A program made the position numbers and the translations under genes. A stretch of DNA of 64,000 nt, taken from positions 248,001-312,000 of the forward strand of contig JASVEC010000038.1 of the NCBI GenBank assembly GCA_030770535.1, read 5' to 3'. Source of the DNA: Batkoa obscura (Eukaryota; Entomophthoromycota; Entomophthoromycetes; Entomophthorales; Batkoaceae). How positions within the stretch are numbered: the stretch's first letter is position 1; every line of letters begins with the position of its first letter. Below the pieces are notes generated by a model that did not search any database, was not told where the DNA came from, and was given only the letters and a program-made list of their open reading frames with translations. Positions 23,199-35,279 of this stretch are shown here, piece by piece.

Positions 23199-25134
23199 AT
23201 GTCCTATACTAAAGTGAAAGATTATTTATCCATTAAAAAAGACGATAGTGAAACTTTACCAATTTACGATAAAAATGTTGATTCACCAACACAAAGTTCA
23301 AAACAGCTAAATAATAAACCAGGTGGTGTTAATCGTACTAAGTCTGGTGCCAAATTAGAAAGTAAAAAAGTATCTCAAGTAACTAGTAACATTGCCAAGT
23401 TACCTAAGCGTACTACCAAAGTTAGTCAAAAATTAGCTTTCTTTCCGGAACAAGATTTTGGTCCTACTATTCCAGATGATGAATCCGAAGACGAAGTTTA
23501 TAACCAAGTGGCTCAAATTCCAGAGGGTACTTTTAGAAAACAAGCAGTAGAATATTCAAAAAGACTTAAACAAAAACTTCCTAGAGTTACTGCTTATACT
23601 ACTGCTGCGTAAGGTTATTTTTCATTTAAAAAAATAATATATTAATAATTTAATAGCTCTTATAAATTAGATGAGCTCTTAAAATATTTACAATCTTTAA
23701 AACAAGAATATACTTGTAATCCAAAGAAATACGATGAATGGTAAATTTAGAAAGTATTAATTTAGTTAACAATTAATTTCTTTTAGTTTACATACAACTT
23801 TCAATTTTACACGATATGCTTATAATGGCCAACATACTATGACACTTTCTGGTGAAAGAAATATATTTTCAGCCCCAAGTCCAGATAATATAATGACTGC
23901 TTTAGATTCAGATACTGAAAATACAATTGATATTGCTATTCCAGGGATGGGAGAGCTGTTCTTTTTTGAATATGGGGTAGTTGTTATGTGGGGTTTAACT
24001 TTTGAACAAGAACAAGAAATCTTGAAATTTATTAAACCTTTTGAAGAAGATAATATTGATAACGAAGATATTGAATGTGAAGAATTTCATTTTCATTATA
24101 ATTCTTCTTATCAACCAAAGTAAGTATTTGATTTAATTAGTAGTATATATAAATAATAATAATTCTTAGAATTTATAATGATGTAATTACCCTTAAAAGT
24201 TCTGCTACTTATTTAACTAAAATGACAATTTCCCATGCGATTGCACAATCGACTAAAATGGCTTATTTTGAAAATATGGTGACTGAAACAATTGAAGATA
24301 CTAAACACATTCCACAAACATTAGCAGAAACTGGAAAAGTCAATATGTCAAGGTAAATTAATTTAAATAGTAGTATATTATAGAAGATAAATTTAAGTTA
24401 ACAAACTTTAGAACAAGTATAGCTAAAAAGATTGGTCAATTATATATTATGAAAATCAATGTAAATTTAGTTAGTAATGTATTAGATACTCCAGAAATTT
24501 TTTGGTCTGAGCCACAATTGCAACCATTGTATAATGCTATTCGTGGTAATTTAATTTGTTTTTATTATTTGTAAGAGTTGTTTTTTGATTTAGCTTTTAG
24601 GTTATTTAGAAATTCCTCAAAGAGCTGAATTATTAAATCAGCGTGTAGATGTTATTTGCGATATGTTAGATATGTTAAGAGAGCACTTGAATTCTTCTCA
24701 TGGTAACTAATATTATTATGATTATTTATAATACAAAAATTAATTGATTTTTAGGTGAATTTTTAGAATGGATTGTTATTATTTTAATTGGTAAGTCTTA
24801 ATATTATTATATATATATATATACTTTTGTTATTGTATATGCACTTATTGTATACACTATCATGTTTGTATATATTATTTCTATTATTATTTTATTTTTA
24901 CAATATTAAATCTAAACTATTAATTTTGTAAAGTGTATTCTATAATATTTAATCCGGAATTCTTTTTTCCGGTGGTATGGAATCTCTTTAACAAACTTAG
25001 TGAATGGTTATCTAAATGGCATTAAATTAATTTCCTTCTTTTCATCAGGTTTCGAAATCATTATTGGCATAATTACCATTGTTTTTGAAGCTATGAATTT
25101 ATCTAGAGGTACCAAATATGAAGGTCACCTTTAA
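23199..25134 (+). CDS. Rmd1/RMND1 family protein (DUF155)
   Basis: Eight exons (23199-23608, 23657-23740, 23787-24119, 24170-24352, 24412-24545, 24601-24702, 24755-24790, 25049-25134) give 455 aa. An N-terminal ~130-residue polar region is followed by the DUF155 domain. Its landmarks include GMGELFFFEYGVVVMWGL, FEQEQEILKF and the C-terminal YLEIPQRAELLNQRVDVI / MLDMLREHLNSSHGEFLEW. A membrane helix closes the domain (IVIILIGFEIIIGIITIVF). Yeast Rmd1 is required for sporulation and human RMND1 supports mitochondrial translation; without a mitochondrial presequence this copy looks more like cytosolic Rmd1. The last intron (24791-25048, 258 nt) is four to five times longer than the rest. Confidence 0.88.
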
Positions 25135-25329
25135 TTTTTTTATAAAGATATATTCGATTAGACATTTTGTTTCATTTATAATAAACTTAATTTTATATTT
25201 AAAATATAAAATACAAATATCATGATATTAATTGTAAATAAGTTTATTTTAATTTTATTATAGCTTACTTTAATTTTAAATACTCTTTTTGTTATGTTTG
25301 TTGGATATAAAAATTGAAATACGATATTA

Positions 25330-26512
25330 TTATAAGTAAGATTTAAAAAATAATTCTTTTACTACACCCCCAATTTCAGGTATCATATCAGAAGCTTGAG
25401 TAGCACGATCATGTTTTTTAAATGCTAATAAAGAACATTTCCTAACAATTGTACAAGCAGCATAACAACCTGACAGATGAAGCAACTCTTTACTAAATGA
25501 TTCATCTAAAAAAATAAGTTTATTATTCATTTTAATCCTCAGTTGTTATAAATTATTGTTATTATTATTACCATCTCCTCTTTTATAGTATAATTCTTCC
25601 CATGCCATAAAAGCACCAAGTATACCTGACAATAGATCTCCTTGTCCACCACACCTTTTGGCTCCACTATCAATTTCACATGAATAAGCTATTCAAAAAA
25701 ATTATGAGGTTTATATGAAACAAAAATTTAAACTTACTATTAATTCCATTCGAAACAATATCAAATTTCCCTTTTTGAATAATAGTAACACCATTCATAG
25801 CTAAACTTAACTTATGACAAAGTTTTTCTTTTTCCATATCCATTGAAATATCCTAAAATAATATTATTACCTACATTCATTGAAAAGGTAATTCTTATTT
25901 TACCATTATTTTACATAATCTTTCAAACTCAACTAAATTTGGAGTAAGTATAGCCTTTTTATAGCCTTTAATAATCTGAGGTTCATTTTGAATTAAAAAT
26001 AAACCATCCTATAATAAATAACCAAATAAATATTATGTTTAACTTAAAATATTAATAAACATTACTGCATCCACAACAATTGGTAATTCCAATTTTTTAG
26101 CTTCTAAGATAATCCTCTTCGCTATCTCTAACATAATTTTATTTCTCGATAACCCAGGACCAATAACAATGGAATGCATTCTCTTCAATACTTGTTTACA
26201 TTCTTCAACAATCTCTTCCATCTCTTCTTCCTTAGTATCTTTTTTAGCAGTTAATAAAGGATGAACAATTAAATCGGGCGAATAAGTTTTTATTACTCCA
26301 GCTGCTGAGGTTTCGCAGATGACATGTACTAAATCGGTGCCAGTTTTCATGGCTGAAATAGCTGCAAAATATGGAGCTCCAGTGTATTCAAGTGAGCCAC
26401 CAATTACTCCTACTCGACCAGATTGGCCTTTATGGTGGGAACCTCCAAGGATTGGGAGTAGTTTTTTGGCACTGGAGATTAGGGGTTTATTGAGATTTTT
26501 TAAGACTTCCAT
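25330..26512 (-). CDS. ATP-dependent NAD(P)HX dehydratase
   Basis: Five exons (26066-26512, 25904-26008, 25738-25852, 25572-25688, 25330-25505), 319 aa, the usual length of the CARKD/YKL151C family. Ribokinase-like motifs: the N-terminal [40 protein letters not shown] (recovered only across the first intron), [11 protein letters not shown], and the ATP-site [17 protein letters not shown]. The C-terminal [20 protein letters not shown] is also typical. Reaction: repair of hydrated NADH/NADPH (NADHX) with ATP. No targeting presequence is visible, so it is probably cytosolic. The last exon begins at 25505 by splicing, not at the ATG found just upstream. Confidence 0.92.
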
Positions 26513-27044
26513 ATATTGAATGAATTGAAAAAGATGAAGTTGATTAAATATATTTTTATAGGAGTTACAAATGTGATGTCAATTTTTTGAATGTTTTTTT
26601 AATGATGATGAAATCCAAATTTTTGTGTTAGATAGTTTTTTCTACTTTTAAATTTAGAGATGTTTTTGGATAGAGCTATTTTAAAATTATGTTGAATGTT
26701 TTGTATATTTATACGTTATAATTGAATTTGAAAGCATTATATCTATAAATATTCGGGTGACTTTTATTTTGTTTTTATAGCTTTAAAATAATGAATTCTA
26801 TATTTAAAAAAATATTAAGTCTTTTTGATATTTATTGCTTATAATTTAAAATGAAAAAAGAGTAAATTTTAAATATTAAATGTTATATGGTTTGTAATCC
26901 TATAAATCAGATTAAATCAAAATTAGATGTATATAATAATAGAATAAATAAAGTACTTAAATAAAATTATAGTGTTTTAATATTGTACATCAATTATTAA
27001 ACTTATTTTATAGATTGAATTTATTTAGTATATGCAAATAATAC
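26513..27044. other. Intergenic, no gene seen
   Basis: 532 nt of AT-rich spacer between the dehydratase promoter and the catalase 3' end. Confidence 0.5.
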
Positions 27045-28601
27045 TCAGATTTTCCAGGCGAGGCCTTTTCGTACTCTGTTACCATACTCTGGATCAGCTT
27101 TACTAAAATGTTCACACATTTTATTCTGAATCTCTTTATTAGCTCCAGAAAGATGACCAACAATATTTTTAATGAGGTCATCTTGTTCTTCTTTCTCTAA
27201 TTTCCTATATAAATTACCGGCTTGAATAAAATCATCATCAACCAATGGCTGAGAATAACGTGCATGTATGTTTTGTTGATCATCATTGTTATTACGATGA
27301 TAATTGCCATTTTCTGGATATCTGATCATTCCTGAGCCCAAAGAATTAGTTGTTATATCTTTAGTTTCTTCATCTTGATCCAATTGAGTAATAAGTGGTT
27401 TTGGTCCTTCAAATGAATTTGGATAATAATTGCGTTTTGGGCCTGGGTTATCGAATGCCATAGAACCATCTCTATGATAAGTATTGAGGTTAGATTTAAA
27501 TGGACAATTAATAGGAAGTTGAGTGTAATTAGCACCAACACGATAACGATGAGCATCTGCATAAGCAAACAAACGACCTTGTAACATCCTATCTGGGGAA
27601 GGCTCGATACCAGGTGGCATATTGGCAGGGTTAAAGGTCACTTGTTCTGTTTCAGCAAAGAAATTTTCAGGATTTCTATTAAGTGTCATTTGACCAACCT
27701 CTTGTAAGGGGAAATCGGGATGAGGCCATACCTTAGTAATATCAAATGGATTAAAACGGTAAGTTTTAGCCTCTTCTAAAGTCATCACTTGCATCATCAA
27801 TTTCCATTTTGGATATTCACCTCTCTCAATGGCTTCAAATAGATCTTCAGTTCCGTAATCTGGATTTTCTCCTGCCATTTTAACTGCTTCTTCATCTTTG
27901 AAGTTTTTAATTCCTTGTTCAGATTTAAAATGAAACTTGACAAAATGGCATTCACCCTTATCATTAACTAACTTAAGAGTATGTCCATAATATCCATTCA
28001 TGAATCTAAATCCCTTAGGAGTACCACGGTTTGTAAATAAGATAGTAACTTGGTGAGTAGATTCTGGAGTCAATGCCAAAAAGTCCCAAAACATATTTTT
28101 ATCCTTAAGATTGGTCTGCGGGTTACGTTTTTGAGTATGGATAAAATCAGGAAACTTGATAGTATCTCTAATAAAAAACACGGGTGTATTATTAGCTACA
28201 AAATCAAAGTTGCCTTCTTCTGTATAGAATTTAATAGCAAATCCACGTGGATCTCGTACACAATCAGGAGCTCCTTTCTCACCTCCAACAACAGAAAAGC
28301 GAGTGAATAATGGCGTACGCTTACCTACATGGCTTAGGAATTTCGCTTTAGTTAAGTAGGAGATATCTTTAGTTACTTCAAAATAACCATGAGCGCCAGC
28401 CCCTTTGGCATGGACCACGCGTTCTGGTACCCTTTCACGGTTGAAGTGAGCAATTTTGTCAATCAAATGAAAATCCTGAAGTAAAATTCCACCATCTCTT
28501 CCAGCTGTAAAAGAGTTTTGATCATCTTGAACTGGAACACCATGAGAGGTTGTAAGTATTTCTGGTTCCGGTATTATCTTTTTAATTATGTTTTCAAGCA
28601 T
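27045..28601 (-). CDS. Monofunctional heme catalase
   Basis: 518 aa, single exon, small-subunit class. The distal heme histidine is His64 in [16 protein letters not shown] and the distal asparagine lies in [12 protein letters not shown] (137-138). The catalase signature [20 protein letters not shown] is intact and the proximal heme-ligand tyrosine is Tyr347 in [14 protein letters not shown]. Reaction: decomposition of hydrogen peroxide to water and oxygen. The C-terminus (GLAWKI) is not a canonical PTS1, so peroxisomal targeting, if any, would need another signal. Cysteine- and intron-poor; codon use is less AT-extreme than in neighbours. Several GATA motifs lie just upstream. Confidence 0.95.
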   Translation of the reverse strand: MLENIIKKIIPEPEILTTSHGVPVQDDQNSFTAGRDGGILLQDFHLIDKIAHFNRERVPERVVHAKGAGAHGYFEVTKDISYLTKAKFLSHVGKRTPLFTRFSVVGGEKGAPDCVRDPRGFAIKFYTEEGNFDFVANNTPVFFIRDTIKFPDFIHTQKRNPQTNLKDKNMFWDFLALTPESTHQVTILFTNRGTPKGFRFMNGYYGHTLKLVNDKGECHFVKFHFKSEQGIKNFKDEEAVKMAGENPDYGTEDLFEAIERGEYPKWKLMMQVMTLEEAKTYRFNPFDITKVWPHPDFPLQEVGQMTLNRNPENFFAETEQVTFNPANMPPGIEPSPDRMLQGRLFAYADAHRYRVGANYTQLPINCPFKSNLNTYHRDGSMAFDNPGPKRNYYPNSFEGPKPLITQLDQDEETKDITTNSLGSGMIRYPENGNYHRNNNDDQQNIHARYSQPLVDDDFIQAGNLYRKLEKEEQDDLIKNIVGHLSGANKEIQNKMCEHFSKADPEYGNRVRKGLAWKI

Positions 28602-29670
28602 GTTTTTGTAAAATGTTTTTATAAGTTGTATTTATATTTTTTGATGCTTTGAATTGACATAAGATTATCATCAATCTTATCATATCTTATCAATATAAAA
28701 TCATTATTTCAATAATATTATGCTTTTTCTTTGCTTATGCTCATTTTTATTATACTGGTTTTTATTTAAAATCTCACATATTATTAATTTCTATTAGTAT
28801 TTTGATTGATATTATTCAATTGATATGGTGGAAAGCTTGATATTAAGTATGAGATAGAAGAATTTTAATAGTTATTTTCATGCTTTTTTTAGAGTTAAGC
28901 ATAGTTTAAATTAATAATCAAACAATAATGAAATAATTTAGGGCTAATATTTACATAATCATTGCAACTTCAAATGGAATAGGCTTAACATTGTATAGTA
29001 CTTTTATTATAACTGCTCAAAGTCCATTGATAAGTCTAACTTGTTAAGTTTTTTTAATAGCCAAAAATGACATATTAGACTTGTTAAGTGAATTATTAAG
29101 TTGATTTAAAATTTTTATTTAGAATATACTTTTTTCGAAAAAAACACATACTTAAATGATTAAACAATAATATAGCTTTCTGAATAAATAAGTCAGATAA
29201 TCTTTTTATTTACTCCAAATTTTAAAAATGCTATAAAATTAAATTTATCACCCCAAATTTATACATAAGGTTTAAAAGTATGGCTTATTTCTATTGAACA
29301 TGCATTTTCAGAATTTTAAAACTAATTTAGCAAATTAGTTTGAAGTTCGATATAATAATTCAATAATCAAGATTAGAATCCCAGGCTGTTGTGTTTCATT
29401 GGACAAGGGCTATAATGAATCTCTGGTATTTAAAAAATAGAAATAAAAATAATTGCAAAGAGAGGGGTAGAGCAAGTAAAAACTTGCATTTAAAAAAGAA
29501 CGGTTGGACTTAAACTAACGTTTTAGATTATGAGTAAGGGTAAAGATAGATAACGACTATTAAGTGTGGAGTGGAATAAGAGAATATAAAGTACAAAACA
29601 TTAAATTTATTAATTAAACTTTTAAATAATATTATTTTATACATATATTTAAATAATTTTTAATTTTATA
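28602..29670. other. Divergent intergenic region
   Basis: 1.07 kb between divergent catalase and permease genes; holds both promoters. The stretch 29380-29580 is less AT-rich than the rest but shows no ORF or RNA gene. Confidence 0.5.
28663..28691 (-). promoter_or_regulatory. GATA-motif cluster upstream of catalase
   Basis: On the catalase strand this stretch contains two GATAAG sites (28676-28681 and 28686-28691) and a TGATAATC, about 60-90 nt upstream of the ATG. This fits binding sites of GATA-type zinc-finger factors. Motif-based only. Confidence 0.35.
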
Positions 29671-31296
29671 ATGAGCAATAAAGAGTTTAGTATAGAATTC
29701 AGTTCTAAATCGAATAGTATAGAATTAGACAACATAGATCAAGGAGAAGCATTAGCAAGTACAAGGATAATAGATGATCGAACTGAAGAAAAAACATATT
29801 ATCCAACAATAGAGTTTGAAAAACAAAATAAATTAAGTAGGATATACAAAAGAATAACACATCAAAAATCAATATCAGCTTTATTGTTAAATAGTGATGA
29901 AGATGATTTAAAAAGAACACTAAATCGTTATCATTTATTATTAATGGGAGTAGGTGCTATTATAGGTGCTGGTATTTTTGTTTACTCTGGTCTAGTAGCT
30001 GCCAATAACGCCGGACCAGCTGTTATCTTATGTTTTATTATTGCTGGGTTTTCAGCTTCATTATCAGCTTTGGCTTATGCCGAACTATCTTCCATGGTAC
30101 CAGTAGCTGGTTCCACATATACATTTACCTTTGTTACTTTTGGCGAATTTGTAGCTTGGATGATAGGATGGATGTTAATTCTAGAATATACTGTGGGTAC
30201 AGCGGCAGTTACTGTAGGCTGGTCAGGTTATTTAAAAAGTTTTTTTAAAAATGCCTTTAATACAGTATTAGATTCTAAGCTTACTAATTCCCCTATTTTA
30301 TGGAATGAAGCTGAACAAAGATTTATTATAACCGGGGATTATTTTAATTTACCCGCTATGCTAATTAATATCATCATCACATGCTTATTAATAGTTGGTA
30401 CAAAAGAATCAGCAACAATGACTTCAATTACTGTTACAATTAAAGTTTTGATTATTTTAGTCTTTATTTTTAGTAGCATTAAATATATTAAACCGGAGCT
30501 ATGGTCTCCTTTTATTCCTGATCAAGCTGCTGATGGTGTCTATGGTCATTATGGTGCCTTCGGTATATTAAAAGGTTCTTCAGTTGTCTTTTTCTGTTAC
30601 ACTGGATTTGATGCAGTATCTACCATGGCGCAAGAAGCCAAAAACCCAAAAAAAGATATGCCGGTAGCTATCATTGGATCTCTGGTTATCAGTACAATAT
30701 TATACATTGTAGTATGTTTAGTTATGGTAGGCTTAGTACCTTATTATTTATTAAATGTACCAGAACCCATTTCACTAGCTATTGAATCAACTGGGTTAAC
30801 TTGGTTAGCTGCTGTTATTGATTTTTCAGCCGTTTTAGGAATTCTTACAACAATTATTATGCAAATGTTAGGACAATCAAGGATCTTTTTTGCTATGGCA
30901 AAAGATGGTTTACTACCAAAAAGTTTTATGAAATTACATTATAAATTTAAAACTCCATATATATCTCAAGTTGTAGTTGGTATTATTACTACTATTATGT
31001 CCGGCTGTTTACCTGTAGATTTATTAGGTGAACTTTCTGGGGTTGGTACTTTATTTGCATTTGTTTTAGTGAATTTAAGTGTAATGATTTTAAGGTTGAG
31101 GTACCCTCAATTAGAGAGACCTTTTAAAATGCCTTTTGGGCCGTATTTTTTGCCTATTTTAGGTAGTTTAGTTTCTTTAGCTCTTGTCATTAGTTCATCT
31201 CCTTCTACATTAATTCGACTTGCTATCTGGGCTTTAATTGGTATTATTATCTATATTATTTGGTACTTCAAAAATTCAAATAATAGAATCGACTAG
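29671..31296 (+). CDS. APC-superfamily amino-acid permease, copy 3 (diverged)
   Basis: 541 aa, single exon. Same family as the copies at 1858 and 20021, with conserved GIFVYSGLVAANNAGPAV, SSMVPVAGSTYTFTFVTFGE, SVVFFCYTGFDAVSTMAQEA and DGLLPKSF. It is clearly more distant, roughly half to two-thirds identical by eye, with its own N-terminal ~85 residues and a shorter C-terminus (WYFKNSNNRID). Probably a cationic or broad-range amino-acid transporter at the plasma membrane; the divergence suggests a different substrate preference from the close pair. Confidence 0.88.
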   Translation: MSNKEFSIEFSSKSNSIELDNIDQGEALASTRIIDDRTEEKTYYPTIEFEKQNKLSRIYKRITHQKSISALLLNSDEDDLKRTLNRYHLLLMGVGAIIGAGIFVYSGLVAANNAGPAVILCFIIAGFSASLSALAYAELSSMVPVAGSTYTFTFVTFGEFVAWMIGWMLILEYTVGTAAVTVGWSGYLKSFFKNAFNTVLDSKLTNSPILWNEAEQRFIITGDYFNLPAMLINIIITCLLIVGTKESATMTSITVTIKVLIILVFIFSSIKYIKPELWSPFIPDQAADGVYGHYGAFGILKGSSVVFFCYTGFDAVSTMAQEAKNPKKDMPVAIIGSLVISTILYIVVCLVMVGLVPYYLLNVPEPISLAIESTGLTWLAAVIDFSAVLGILTTIIMQMLGQSRIFFAMAKDGLLPKSFMKLHYKFKTPYISQVVVGIITTIMSGCLPVDLLGELSGVGTLFAFVLVNLSVMILRLRYPQLERPFKMPFGPYFLPILGSLVSLALVISSSPSTLIRLAIWALIGIIIYIIWYFKNSNNRID

Positions 31297-32533
31297 TCTT
31301 TTTACACAATTTTAACTTAATGATGAACTAATTTATAAAACTGAGTATATTCCCTACATTATATGGAGGTCATGAATACTTTAAGGAACTTTTAAAGTCT
31401 AAATATTAAAATAATATTTTTTAATATACTTTGATACTCATCTAATGCTGGATTTGTTATTAAAAACAATAATTGAAATAACCACAGTTTGATATCTTTA
31501 TTTTCAAATATTTACTAAATGTATAGCTTATAAAATATATTAATACCAAAGTTTAAGTAAATAAAGGTTTTCAATATAAGTTACTTAATATTCATTATTT
31601 TACAAATTATTTTAATTGATTACGACTTTAATGAATTTCTACGTTAAATAATAAGTATACTAATTTTAAAAATATACATTCATTCTTTAATTGACTTTAT
31701 GATTAATTTTCCACTACTTCTAATACTCGGAATTATTAGGATAAAATTAAACGCGCAAATAATACCTTATTCAAAGAGCTAAATAAAGGGGGATACTCCT
31801 ATTATCATTTTATTCATACTAACTAATTAAACTAATCCTATATTACATAGTTTTGTATCAGACATATTTAAATTTGATACATAACTAAGTATTTTAAAAT
31901 TTTTAACTAAATATTTGCTATATTAAACTTGATTTTTTTAATTTAAAATTGCTACATTTAGAATTTGAAATTTAATTTACAAATCGAGAAAATTCTTTGA
32001 ATTTAAATAAACTTCTTTTAATATAGAAAAAGCAGAAGATATTATTGAACATGAAATAAGTATTATATTTGTTCATAATATTATAACAAAACAACTGGAA
32101 TTCACGATTTAAATGAAATTCAATATAAAGATATAAGATAAATTCTTATTAAATTAATCACTTACTCAAATCTATAAAGAACAAAAATTCTCACAGCAAC
32201 GGATTAATTCAGAATTCTTGGTAAAATATTCTCACTGAGCCATTTTGAGTATCAAGAAAGTATCATTTTAGATATCATCTGATGTTTTTTAACTTACTAA
32301 AAAGATTCTAATTATAATTTACCTCCAAAGGACTGCATAAACCACTTTGTTTTATTCGTCATGATTCACTAGTACATTCACATACAGTAAAGTAATAAAT
32401 TATTCTAAATATAAATAATTAAGCCTTCTTATCAAATGGTTAAACATTTTTGAACATTAGAAGAATAAGTAAGATGAGTAGAACATATATAAACTCCAAT
32501 TCTATTAATTTTATCATTTATTGTTAATCAATA
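31297..32533. other. Intergenic, no gene seen
   Basis: 1.24 kb, strongly AT-rich. It ends with a TATA-like TATATAAA at about 32486-32493, some 41 nt upstream of the carbonic anhydrase ATG. Confidence 0.5.
32486..32493 (+). promoter_or_regulatory. Probable TATA element of the carbonic anhydrase gene
   Basis: TATATAAA 41 nt upstream of the ATG, a spacing similar to that of the permease TATA elements. Confidence 0.4.
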
Positions 32534-33334
32534 ATGAAAATATCCTTTGTATCTATTAGTCTGTTATCTTTATCCCCTCTCATTTCTGCTTCTGGAGACT
32601 GGGGTTATGGTGAACATAATGGACCACATCATTGGGGCTCTATTAGTGAAGCCTTTAAAGTATGTAAGACTGGGAAGCGTCAATCTCCTATTGCATTAAA
32701 GGAATATGAAACTGATTTCATTACTCATGAAAATTATGTATCTGAATGGCATAACACAGACCAGAATTTAGCTTATCTAAACAATGGTCATGCTATTTCA
32801 GTAGATTTAAGTAATGTTCAAGTACCCAGTTTTAAATTAGATTGTCATGAATTAGGATTAAAACAATTTCATTTACATACGCCATCAGAGCATATTATCA
32901 ACGGTAAAAGAGCAGATTTAGAAGCACATTTTGTGTTTACTGATAAACAATCTAATATCTTTCAAGTATTTGGTGTACTTTTTAATTTAGATTTATTGTT
33001 AGGGGATCATAATGGCTTTTTTAAGGGTATCACTCAAAATAATCAACCGATTAATGAAAAAGATAGGAAAAGAGAATTCCATGGTTTAGAACTTGGTAAT
33101 TTATATAAATCAGTTCATGGGTTTCAATCTGGTCATGTTTACCGTGGTTCTTTAACTACTCCTCCCTGTACAGAAACTGCTAGGTTTATTATTTCAAATC
33201 GTATTTTACCAGTTTCTTTAAGACAGTTAAATATATTAAAAAATGCTGTACATGGCAACAATAGTAGGCCTATTCAGCCTACCAATTTGGAGCATAAGAC
33301 TGGAAATCTTGATATTCAAGCGTGTTATAAATAA
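32534..33334 (+). CDS. Secreted alpha-class carbonic anhydrase
   Basis: 266 aa, single exon. The signal peptide MKISFVSISLLSLSPLISAS precedes the mature start GDWGYGEHNGPHHWG. The three zinc histidines are all present: His113 and His115 in QFHLHTPSEH, and His132 in EAHFVF. His86 in NNGHAISV corresponds to the proton-shuttle position, and the substrate-pocket GSLTTPPCTE is intact. Cysteines 44 and the TTPPC cysteine can form the disulfide usual in secreted alpha-CAs. Reaction: reversible hydration of CO2 to bicarbonate outside the cell or in the cell wall. Alpha-CAs are less common in fungi than beta-CAs. Confidence 0.94.
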   Translation: MKISFVSISLLSLSPLISASGDWGYGEHNGPHHWGSISEAFKVCKTGKRQSPIALKEYETDFITHENYVSEWHNTDQNLAYLNNGHAISVDLSNVQVPSFKLDCHELGLKQFHLHTPSEHIINGKRADLEAHFVFTDKQSNIFQVFGVLFNLDLLLGDHNGFFKGITQNNQPINEKDRKREFHGLELGNLYKSVHGFQSGHVYRGSLTTPPCTETARFIISNRILPVSLRQLNILKNAVHGNNSRPIQPTNLEHKTGNLDIQACYK

Positions 33335-33591
33335 AAAATATTATTTTGTTATTTTTTGTTCTTCTATACGATGTTTTTAAGCTAACTTTAATTAGTTTTT
33401 GACATTGATAGTTCGCAAAATCATTTATTAAATTGAATAAAATAAAATACTCATTTAAACTTGATGAAATCAACAAATAACAATAGTCATAGATATACTT
33501 ATAGCAAGTAATACACTATATTCAACTCATTAATTTTATAGATAAAACATATTAAATACTGTGTATTAAAATTTTAGTTCACTTAATATAT

Positions 33592-34559
33592 TTATTTGAT
33601 TAAAATTTTAGTAAAGATTTGGTCAGCGACGTATTTATGAATTTGAGTAGTTGGATGTAATTCATCCCAAAAGATAAAGTTGTTTGAATCACTGCAACGT
33701 ATAGTATCACTAGAAATAGTACCATTAATAAACTTTCTTTGTAAGCAACCAATTTCAGTTTCCCATTTATCTACATTATTTAACTTAAAAGTGCCATTAA
33801 CAAGATCCACAACATAAGCTAAATATATTAATGAATGTATCAAAAAATAATAAATAACTTACTTCTTGAATTAAATGTATAAATATTTAAATTATTATAC
33901 TTAGATTTATATTTAGTAAGTAAGTGATCCCAAAGAGATTCAAGCCCTAAAGCAACCTTGGTGATTTGTTCTTGATATGGTTTTGGTAATTTTTTAACAT
34001 TTGGGTCATAATCTAAAGGTGAACCCACCATAATTAAGAAATCAGTTAAACTATGCTTCTCAATCAACATAGTTAAAGCCTTATCTAAATTAGCTACCAT
34101 TCTTTCTGGAGAAGAGTTTGGCAACTCAAAATCATTACCACCAAATGCAAAGGCCACTAAGGATTTTTTGCAACGAAACGGATTATTCTTTTCTTTTTGG
34201 TCATAATATTTCTGATAATTTTCTACTTGTTGAATAGCTCCTGGGACTCCTCCTTTAACTAAAGGGGTTTCAAATTCAACATTATCGGAGGTTGCACCGG
34301 CATAAGCAAAGTTTTGTATTTTCTTTACTTTCATACTTTCGGTCAAGTACTCTATCCAAGTTCTTCCATTAGTATATCTTCCATTGTAATAATATCTATT
34401 GTCAGGCAAGGTCTTGTTGGTATACGTATACAAGTTATTGTAGTCACTTAAACTATCACCGAATATATGGACTTGACAATAGTCTTTAGTCGGACGGACT
34501 GCACTTGTAACTACAGCAAATAAACTTATGAAAGATAACACCTTTTTTATTTCAACCAT
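33592..34559 (-). CDS. Secreted SGNH/GDSL esterase (thermolabile-hemolysin/lecithinase-like)
   Basis: Two exons (33863-34559, 33592-33818) with a 44-nt intron, about 307 aa. The start is MVEIKKVLSF (34559), preceding a signal peptide to ~residue 20. Block I FGDSLSDYNN has catalytic Ser36; block II glycine sits in FAYAGATSDN; block III is FGGNDF with Asn142; block V WDELHPT supplies Asp and His and is encoded by exon 2. The order and the ‘DELHPT’ ending resemble the fungal phospholipase/esterase family named after the Vibrio thermolabile hemolysin. Likely role: extracellular hydrolysis of ester lipids or acetylated polysaccharides. TATA-like TATATATAAT lies about 40 nt upstream. Confidence 0.87.
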
Positions 34560-35279
34560 GATCAAGCTTGAAATTTTTTAGTCACCCGATATTCATTATA
34601 TATACGTCATGATAGTAAGAATAGTAATATATTGTTTAATCTAATCTAAAGTTATTATATAAACATAGGAGCTCATATTTATCTGAGATTACCTCATAAA
34701 GTAACAGCATTCGCGTTTATAGTCAGTTCATTTTCTTTATCAAGTACAATCTACAAACTTAAGCTCAAAAAATGCTTCCTTCCATAATAAAATCACTATG
34801 AGGTCTGTGGAACCCCTTTAGAAGTGCATAAAATATTCCGAAAAATAGTCATTACTTTAATTAAAGTCACTAATTAATTTTTATTATTAGACTTATTATT
34901 AGTCCTTTCCATAAATAACTTCTGATTTTTAGTAAGAAAGTGGTAATGTTAATAGTTATAATGTGATCTATATTTTTAAATTATTTTGTATATAATCTTT
35001 TTATTCAAATATATTTAAAAACGTATTTTCTTTTGTAGCAAATTTTTCACAAGCAATTACATGTTCCTATCATTTTTAATTTTTTAATGTTTCTATCATT
35101 TTATTTTAAAAATATGAAGTTTAGAATCAGATATATAAACTTCCCAAATTGACTGATTTTTACACTTGGATCCAAAAGGTGCAATATAAAAACATAAATA
35201 ACATTCTCGATTTTTTTCTATTTTAATTTTAACGTAACCAAAGTATATATAAACACAGTTTGAAAAATTTACGCTATAT
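34560..35279. other. Intergenic, no gene seen
   Basis: 720 nt between the esterase promoter and the start of the decayed uroporphyrinogen-III synthase copy. No independent ORF. Confidence 0.5.

Noticed and set aside
28602-29670. Less AT-rich stretch considered as a tRNA or other RNA gene
   Set aside because: No B-box-like GTTCGANTCC or cloverleaf could be found in 29380-29580; RNA gene not supported by eye.
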